Positions 15,299 through 19,478 of a stretch of DNA of 19,478 nucleotides are shown here, in pieces. The position numbers and the translations under genes are program-made. The stretch covers positions 1-19,478 of the forward strand of contig CAYRXH010000047.1 in the NCBI GenBank assembly GCA_964428185.1. Reading direction: 5' to 3'. Below the pieces are notes generated by a model, which was not told the DNA's origin, did no database searches, and saw nothing but the letters and a program-made list of their open reading frames with translations. The DNA comes from CAYMAZ01 sp964428185 (GTDB lineage Bacteria > Bacteroidota > Bacteroidia > Bacteroidales > DTU049). Position 1 is the stretch's first letter; each line of letters begins with the position of its first letter.

Positions 15299-16042
15299 TT
15301 ATCTGAAATACTTAAAAAACTCTTCCTTGTAGCTGGGAGAGATGGCAACTTCGGTTTCATCCTGCAGAATCACATATCCTCCCAGACTTTTGTGAAATGA
15401 TTTGACCAGGCTGATATTAATAATATGTGATTTGTGAACCCGGATAAAGGGGTAGGGAAGTATTTCGGCATAATGTTTCAGAAACCGGCATGCCATTTTC
15501 TTCTGACCGTTGCTGAGATAAATGTCTGTAAAGTTTCCGTTGCCCTGCAACCTTACAATGTCTTCCATCCTGATCACTTCAAAACCCTCGAGGGTGGGCA
15601 GAATCACCTGCCTTTTATCTGCTTGCTGTTCTCTGAAATTTTCAAGTACAATCTGGTTGCGGTTGAAAAAATCATCTTTCAGCAGATGCTCCTGCACTTT
15701 GTTTACAGCAACAATCAACTCTTCGATGCTGACAGGTTTGAGCAGATAATAGGCCGCACTCTGATTCAGGGCTTTCAGTGAATACTCTGAAAAAGCAGTG
15801 ACAAAAATGGTTTCAAAATTCAGATCCCTGCATGCATCCAGAATATCAAAAGCATTGCCGTAGGGCATTTCGACATCCAGAAAAACAAGCTGTGGCCGGT
15901 GTTCTCTTATCATATCAATTGCATAACTGGCATCACTGGCCTCTCCCAGCAGTTCAACCTGCGGACAATATCTGCCCAGATAGGATTTCAGCGCTTCACG
16001 TGCCGATAATTCGTCCTCCACTATGATACTCCGTATTTTCAT
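15299..16042 (-). CDS. LytTR-family response regulator
   Basis: 247 residues. The receiver domain (1-120) has the acidic pocket Glu9/Asp10, phospho-acceptor Asp56 (VFLDVEMP), Thr82 (FVTAFS) and Lys102 (LLKPVS). A linker of ~25 residues leads to a LytTR DNA-binding domain (~145-247): EVIRMEDIVRLQGNGNFTDIYL, then RFLKHYAEILPYPFIRVHKSHIINI split over the middle, and KSFHKSLGGYVIL. LytTR domains bind paired direct repeats through beta-strand loops and usually activate transcription. The ATG at 16042 is one base after the stop of the sensor kinase gene, so the two are co-translated and form a cognate pair. Candidate target: the repeat at 17902-17932 upstream of the divergent VWA gene. Confidence 0.93.
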   Translation of the reverse strand: MKIRSIIVEDELSAREALKSYLGRYCPQVELLGEASDASYAIDMIREHRPQLVFLDVEMPYGNAFDILDACRDLNFETIFVTAFSEYSLKALNQSAAYYLLKPVSIEELIVAVNKVQEHLLKDDFFNRNQIVLENFREQQADKRQVILPTLEGFEVIRMEDIVRLQGNGNFTDIYLSNGQKKMACRFLKHYAEILPYPFIRVHKSHIINISLVKSFHKSLGGYVILQDETEVAISPSYKEEFFKYFR

Positions 16043-16043
16043 A

Positions 16044-17849
16044 TTACCATCTTATTTTAACTGTAACGCCGGTGTCAGGATACTTTTTTTCTTCTACTTC
16101 ACAGGAAATATTTGAATGATACAATTCGTTGAGCAGTCTGATACGTTCCTGCACATTCATCTGACCCCTGGAACTGTGCTTTTTCTGGTTTTCTGTCTTC
16201 AGTGTCTTGCTTTTTTCAATTCCAATGCCGTTGTCTTCGATGATGACAGTGTTTTGTCGAACACCTTTTTTGAAACTCACACTCAGCATCCCCTTCGAAT
16301 CCCTGTAGCGCAGACCATGCCATACGGCATTTTCTAGATTGGGTTGAATAAGCATATTGGGGATTTTTTCAAAATCCGGGTCTATGGAAGGATCTATGAT
16401 GATTTCAAAGTCAAACTTATCACTAAACCGCAATTTTTCAAGTTCCAGATATTTCCTAATCTGTTCGGTTTCATCAGAAAGAGGAATATAGTCCTTGTTT
16501 GAGTTTTCCATCATTCTCCGCATGAGATTTGAATAAGCACTGAGATACTTGTTTGCTTCAAGTTCATTGTTTTCGGCAATGAACTGATTGATGCTGTTGA
16601 GGCTATTAAATATAAAATGAGGATTCATCTCACGTCTGAGCGACTGAAGAGCAATTCTTTTGTTTCGTCGGCGTATTGAATACCATCCCCTGACCAGCAG
16701 TAGCAGAAATATCATCAGCATTAACACAGAACTGATCAGCATCAGATTATAGCGTCTTGTTTTTTTGATAAGTTGCGCCTGAAATGACTTTTCCTTTTCC
16801 AGTTCTTCAATTCTTTCTTCGTTGACCTGAAACAGTTTCACATCTATCAGACTTTTGTCGCGGGCAATCAGGGTGTCGAGGTTGTTCAGAAAATCAGAGT
16901 AAAGCGCCAGAATCCGTGCTGTATTGTTTTTTCTCTGGTGGTAGTTCACAAGCATCTCAAGACTGGTTTTGGCTTCTTTCAGATCACCGCTGCTGACTGC
17001 AAGCTGATAGGCTTCCTGCAGTAGTTTCAGTCCCTGGACATCCTCCTCGCTTGCAAAATAAAGATTTGAGAGTTTGCGGATTTGTTGTATCTGGGTTTTG
17101 ACATTTCCTGTCCTGTATGATTGCTCAACAACTTCAGTCTGGATTCTGATAGCTTCATCATATTTATTGGTCTGAACCATGATGTCTGCAATATTGCTTT
17201 TTACCACAGCGTATTCTACGCTGTTGCTGTCAAGCATATTCAGGGCGTTGCTGTAGTTGACAATCGCCTGTTCAGGCTGGTTCATTTCCTTGTTCACATT
17301 GGCCATCTGCACATAAATATCAGACTGTGCAGCTGAATCATATGTATTGGTGAGTAATTGAGCATTCTGCTGGAGATACAGCAATTCATCCTCTGGACTG
17401 GCTTTGTTCTGCACACGGCGGGCATCGTTGCTGTTGACCTGTTTCTGAGTTTTATCATCAGAAGTTTCAGATGCTTTCTGATAATTGCCTAATGCTGCCT
17501 TGTATTTCTTCAGAGATTCCTGAATCCGGGCCAGCTCCCGGTAATAAACATTCAGACGTTTGTTTCCCTTTTTTTGTGATGCCAGTTCAATGGCCTTCAG
17601 CATATAGGTTTCAGCTTTTGCAAGTTCTCCGGCTTTGGCTAGCTCCATGGCCATATTGAAATAATCCTCAGCCAGTTCGGCAGGACTCTTGTTTTCGTTC
17701 ATCGACTGAATAATCCTTTGGGAATTGTAGTTCAGATTGTTGTCATTTCCTTTGAATTGTGCTGTATCATAGGTGTTGACTGACTGTCCGGAAATTGTTT
17801 CTACAAAAACAGAGAGGAAAATCAGTGAAAAAAAAATGCAGGTTTTCAT
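16044..17849 (-). CDS. TPR-containing LytS-type sensor histidine kinase
   Basis: 601 residues from ATG 17849, chosen over TTG 17870 because it begins a clean signal peptide (MKTCIFFSLIFLSVFVETIS, cleavage near GQS). Residues ~55-320 are helical TPR-like repeats (FNMAMELAKAGELAKAETYM; YVQMANVNKEMNQPEQAIVNY; SNIADIMVQTNKYDEAIRI) predicted to lie in the periplasm. A coiled segment (~340-365) leads to one membrane helix (~367-387). The cytoplasmic kinase is the His_kinase type: MNPHFIFNSLNSI with phospho-acceptor His411, N-box QPNLENAVWHGL, and the ATP-lid motif DNGIGI. This topology suggests sensing of a periplasmic protein or peptide through the TPRs. The operon partner is the LytTR regulator one base downstream. 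Confidence 0.92.
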   Translation of the reverse strand: MKTCIFFSLIFLSVFVETISGQSVNTYDTAQFKGNDNNLNYNSQRIIQSMNENKSPAELAEDYFNMAMELAKAGELAKAETYMLKAIELASQKKGNKRLNVYYRELARIQESLKKYKAALGNYQKASETSDDKTQKQVNSNDARRVQNKASPEDELLYLQQNAQLLTNTYDSAAQSDIYVQMANVNKEMNQPEQAIVNYSNALNMLDSNSVEYAVVKSNIADIMVQTNKYDEAIRIQTEVVEQSYRTGNVKTQIQQIRKLSNLYFASEEDVQGLKLLQEAYQLAVSSGDLKEAKTSLEMLVNYHQRKNNTARILALYSDFLNNLDTLIARDKSLIDVKLFQVNEERIEELEKEKSFQAQLIKKTRRYNLMLISSVLMLMIFLLLLVRGWYSIRRRNKRIALQSLRREMNPHFIFNSLNSINQFIAENNELEANKYLSAYSNLMRRMMENSNKDYIPLSDETEQIRKYLELEKLRFSDKFDFEIIIDPSIDPDFEKIPNMLIQPNLENAVWHGLRYRDSKGMLSVSFKKGVRQNTVIIEDNGIGIEKSKTLKTENQKKHSSRGQMNVQERIRLLNELYHSNISCEVEEKKYPDTGVTVKIRW

Positions 17850-17901
17850 GGACAGTGAAATCTGTATCAAAGTACGTAATTTTTTTTGATGTAATCAATG
17901 A

Positions 17902-17932
17902 GTTTTACCATTTCAAAATGCTGTTTTACCAT
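17902..17932 (+). promoter_or_regulatory. Paired direct repeat, candidate LytTR operator
   Basis: GTTTTACCAT occurs exactly twice, at 17902-17911 and 17923-17932. The 21-base start-to-start distance is two helical turns, the arrangement of LytTR-regulator sites such as those of AgrA. The second copy ends three bases before a TTG (17936-17938) and 30 bases before the TAATTTTG box, so a bound regulator would abut RNA polymerase. The repeat sequence only loosely matches the published LytTR consensus; assignment rests on geometry and the neighbouring regulator. Confidence 0.5.
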
Positions 17933-17962
17933 GTTTTGTCTGAACGCCATCTTAACTGGGTA

Positions 17963-17970
17963 TAATTTTG
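17963..17970 (+). promoter_or_regulatory. Candidate -7 box of the VWA-protein gene
   Basis: TAATTTTG fits TAnnTTTG and lies 25 bases before the ATG at 17996. The nearest TTG (17936-17938) is 24 bases upstream, too far for a good unaided promoter, which would fit dependence on an activator bound at the direct repeat. Confidence 0.45.
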
Positions 17971-17995
17971 TTAAGAAATCACAATACAAACGATT

Positions 17996-19138
17996 ATGAA
18001 AACAAGAAACATTATCACAATCACATCTTTGATTCTTGCATTTTTTTTCAGCAGCTTCAGAGCAAAAGCCCAACCATCAGGCTATGCTGCCGACGATTTT
18101 CAGGTTGACCCAAAAATTCAGATGGCAATCCTTCTGGACGCATCCAACAGCATGGACGGTTTGATCGGGCAGGCAAAAGCCAGACTTTGGAGCATAGTCA
18201 ACACCCTGACAACACTCAGATATGACGGAAAACAACCTATTATTGAAATTGCACTGTATATGTACGGCAATGACGGGTTGTCAGACAAAGATAATTATAT
18301 ACGGCAGATTACACCCTTCACAACAGATCTCGATCTGATCTCAGAGAAACTATTTGCAATCACCACCTACGGAGGAAGTGAATATTGCGGGGCTGTGATT
18401 GACCATGCACTGAAAAATCTCAGGTGGAACATGAACAAACAGTCCATGAAACTGGTATATATTGCAGGAAATGAACCATTTTCGCAGGGGAAGATCCATT
18501 ATGTTGAGGCCTTGAAGGATGCGGTGAGCAAGGATGTTTTTGTCAATACAATTTACTGCGGAAACTGTGAGCAGGGAGTGCAGGAACTTTGGAAAGACGG
18601 AGCCGACAAGGGTAAGGGACAATATTTTTGCATAAATTCTGACATGGAAATCATGTATGTTGCAACACCATGGGACGATGAGATCAACAGGCAAAACATC
18701 CTGCTTAATGAAACCTATATTTATTATGGATCATACGGTCAGTATGGATATGCCAATCAGTCGGCACAGGATATGAATGCACAGTCAGTGGCAGGCGCCA
18801 ATTACACCGAAAGAGCTGTTTCCAAGTCAAAGGCTATTTATAACAATTATGCATGGGATCTGGTGGATATGCACAAGCAGGATCCTTCATTCTATAAAAC
18901 TGTTGATCATAAAACCCTGCCGGAAGCATATCAGACTATGACTGAAAGTGAATTGTTGAAGGAGATTGAAAAAATGGCAACCGAACGTGTGAGAATACAG
19001 AATGAAATCAGCCTGTTGTCTGTGAAAAGACTGGAATATATCAAAAACAACAGCAAGGAATCTGAAGATGATTTTGGGTTGGCTGTGAATCAGTCAATAG
19101 TGCAGTTTGCAAAAATTAAGGGGTTTACGGTTGAATAG
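17996..19138 (+). CDS. Secreted von Willebrand factor A-domain protein
   Basis: 380 residues. The signal peptide (1-25) has basic MKTRN, a hydrophobic core and an AKA-Q cleavage site. The VWA domain (~42-215) starts IQMAILLDASNSM with a complete D48-x-S50-x-S52 metal-ion site motif. GGSEYCGAVIDHAL lies where the later metal ligands sit, and KLVYIAGNEPF forms the strand before the last part of the fold; cysteines in IYCGNCEQG and YFCIN could form disulfides. The remaining ~165 residues include Tyr-rich and Gln/Asn-rich stretches (YIYYGSYGQYGYANQSAQ) and a helical, possibly coiled-coil, end (ELLKEIEKMATERVRIQNE). No membrane helix follows the signal, so it is periplasmic or exported. It is divergent from the TPR-kinase/LytTR pair. 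Function unknown; protein-protein or metal-dependent adhesion is typical of the fold. Confidence 0.85.
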   Translation: MKTRNIITITSLILAFFFSSFRAKAQPSGYAADDFQVDPKIQMAILLDASNSMDGLIGQAKARLWSIVNTLTTLRYDGKQPIIEIALYMYGNDGLSDKDNYIRQITPFTTDLDLISEKLFAITTYGGSEYCGAVIDHALKNLRWNMNKQSMKLVYIAGNEPFSQGKIHYVEALKDAVSKDVFVNTIYCGNCEQGVQELWKDGADKGKGQYFCINSDMEIMYVATPWDDEINRQNILLNETYIYYGSYGQYGYANQSAQDMNAQSVAGANYTERAVSKSKAIYNNYAWDLVDMHKQDPSFYKTVDHKTLPEAYQTMTESELLKEIEKMATERVRIQNEISLLSVKRLEYIKNNSKESEDDFGLAVNQSIVQFAKIKGFTVE

Positions 19139-19178
19139 ATAGTATTGATTCAGAACATGTTGTTAGAACAGATTTTTT

Positions 19179-19217
19179 AGGTTCGGGACTAAGAGGTTCC
19201 GGACCTGATTTTTTTTA
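19179..19217 (+). terminator. Terminator after the VWA gene
   Basis: AGGTTCGGGA (19179-19188) pairs with TTCCGGACCT (19197-19206), ten pairs including two G-T, around an eight-base loop. A run of eight T follows at 19209-19216. It lies 40 bases after the VWA stop. Confidence 0.75.
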
Positions 19218-19240
19218 GTTGTTTTCCAGCATATTAATCC

Positions 19241-19288
19241 TCCCGTCTTTGACGGGATAAAGTCTGGGATAGTAATCAGACTTTTTTG
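19241..19288 (+). terminator. Tandem hairpins, second terminator
   Basis: TCCCGTC (19241-19247) pairs with GACGGGA (19251-19257) around TTT. Immediately after, AAAGTCTG (19259-19266) pairs with CAGACTTT (19277-19284) and runs into six T (19282-19287). The second hairpin with its T-tail is a good intrinsic terminator shape; the first may be auxiliary or serve the other strand. Confidence 0.6.
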
Positions 19289-19443
19289 AGTGGGGCATTT
19301 TTTATTGCAAATTTTAAATTGTAAATTTATTTTAAGACAAAAATATGGGTTTTTTTGATTGGGCAATTTTTTTTGAGAATACGAATTGAGTTAATTTTTA
19401 GGTATATGATGCATAATCCATGAGAAAAATTTATCGAAAAATA

Positions 19444-19475
19444 TTGCACATTGTTAAGATATATCTTTATATTTG
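19444..19475 (+). promoter_or_regulatory. Candidate promoter for a gene beyond the window
   Basis: TATATTTG (19468-19475) fits TAnnTTTG, with a TTG at 19444-19446 twenty-one bases upstream. It points to the right, out of the window, after the terminators of the VWA gene. Confidence 0.5.
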
Positions 19476-19478
19476 TAG

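Larger units (their letters stand above)
19139..19478. other. 340-base gene-free tail
   Basis: No convincing coding region on either strand. The region is AT-rich and contains three hairpins (19179-19206, 19241-19257, 19259-19284), two of them followed by T-runs, then a T/A-rich stretch without further structure, and a promoter-like element at the very end for a gene beyond the window. Confidence 0.6.

Overview
The window looks like chromosomal DNA from an anaerobic member of the Bacteroidota, probably Bacteroidales-like. Three things point there. Recurrent TAnnTTTG elements, the -7 box of the Bacteroidetes primary sigma factor, lie upstream of several genes, including the tRNA gene and phoH. 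The protein families and fusions are typical of the phylum: RNase Y, PhoH, Vor-type 2-oxoacid:ferredoxin oxidoreductase, and a TPR/LytS-type kinase with a LytTR regulator. Intergenic DNA is AT-rich. The genus cannot be told from sequence alone.

Layout. 1-326 is the 3' end of RNase Y. 376-462 is tRNA-Ser(GCU) with its own promoter and terminator. 636-2106 (+) holds phoH and a small lipoprotein. 2110-3342 (-) is an O-antigen ligase/polymerase-like membrane protein. 3470-9183 (+) is a shikimate block of aroB, an aroD-aroA fusion, aroC, a small frameshifted secreted-protein gene, and an aroE-aroK fusion. Together these encode all six enzymes from DAHP to chorismate in four proteins; DAHP synthase is absent. 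9268-10806 (-) is a HAL/PAL-family ammonia-lyase with an unusual Ala-Cys-Gly cofactor triad. 10949-13666 (-) is a four-subunit 2-oxoacid:ferredoxin oxidoreductase (order D-A-B-C) with its own promoter and terminator, and a class I/II aminotransferase (13772-15091, -) lies upstream of it. 15299-17849 (-) is a two-component pair: a TPR-containing sensor kinase and a LytTR response regulator. Divergent from it, 17996-19138 (+) encodes a secreted von Willebrand A-domain protein. 19139-19478 has hairpin terminators and the promoter of a gene beyond the window.

How it fits together. The left-centre is aromatic biosynthesis packed into fused enzymes. The right-centre is amino-acid/2-oxoacid metabolism: deamination by aminotransferase or lyase, and CoA-dependent oxidative decarboxylation of 2-oxoacids, or the reverse reductive carboxylation. 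The right end is a sensing module whose likely target is the divergent VWA gene: an exact 10-bp direct repeat with 21-bp periodicity, the geometry used by LytTR regulators, lies just upstream of that gene's promoter. I found no mobile element, CRISPR array, prophage or origin. The points most worth following are the LytTR-like repeat, the AroD-AroA fusion with an Ala at the glyphosate-determining position of EPSP synthase, and the Cys-containing MIO triad of the ammonia-lyase.
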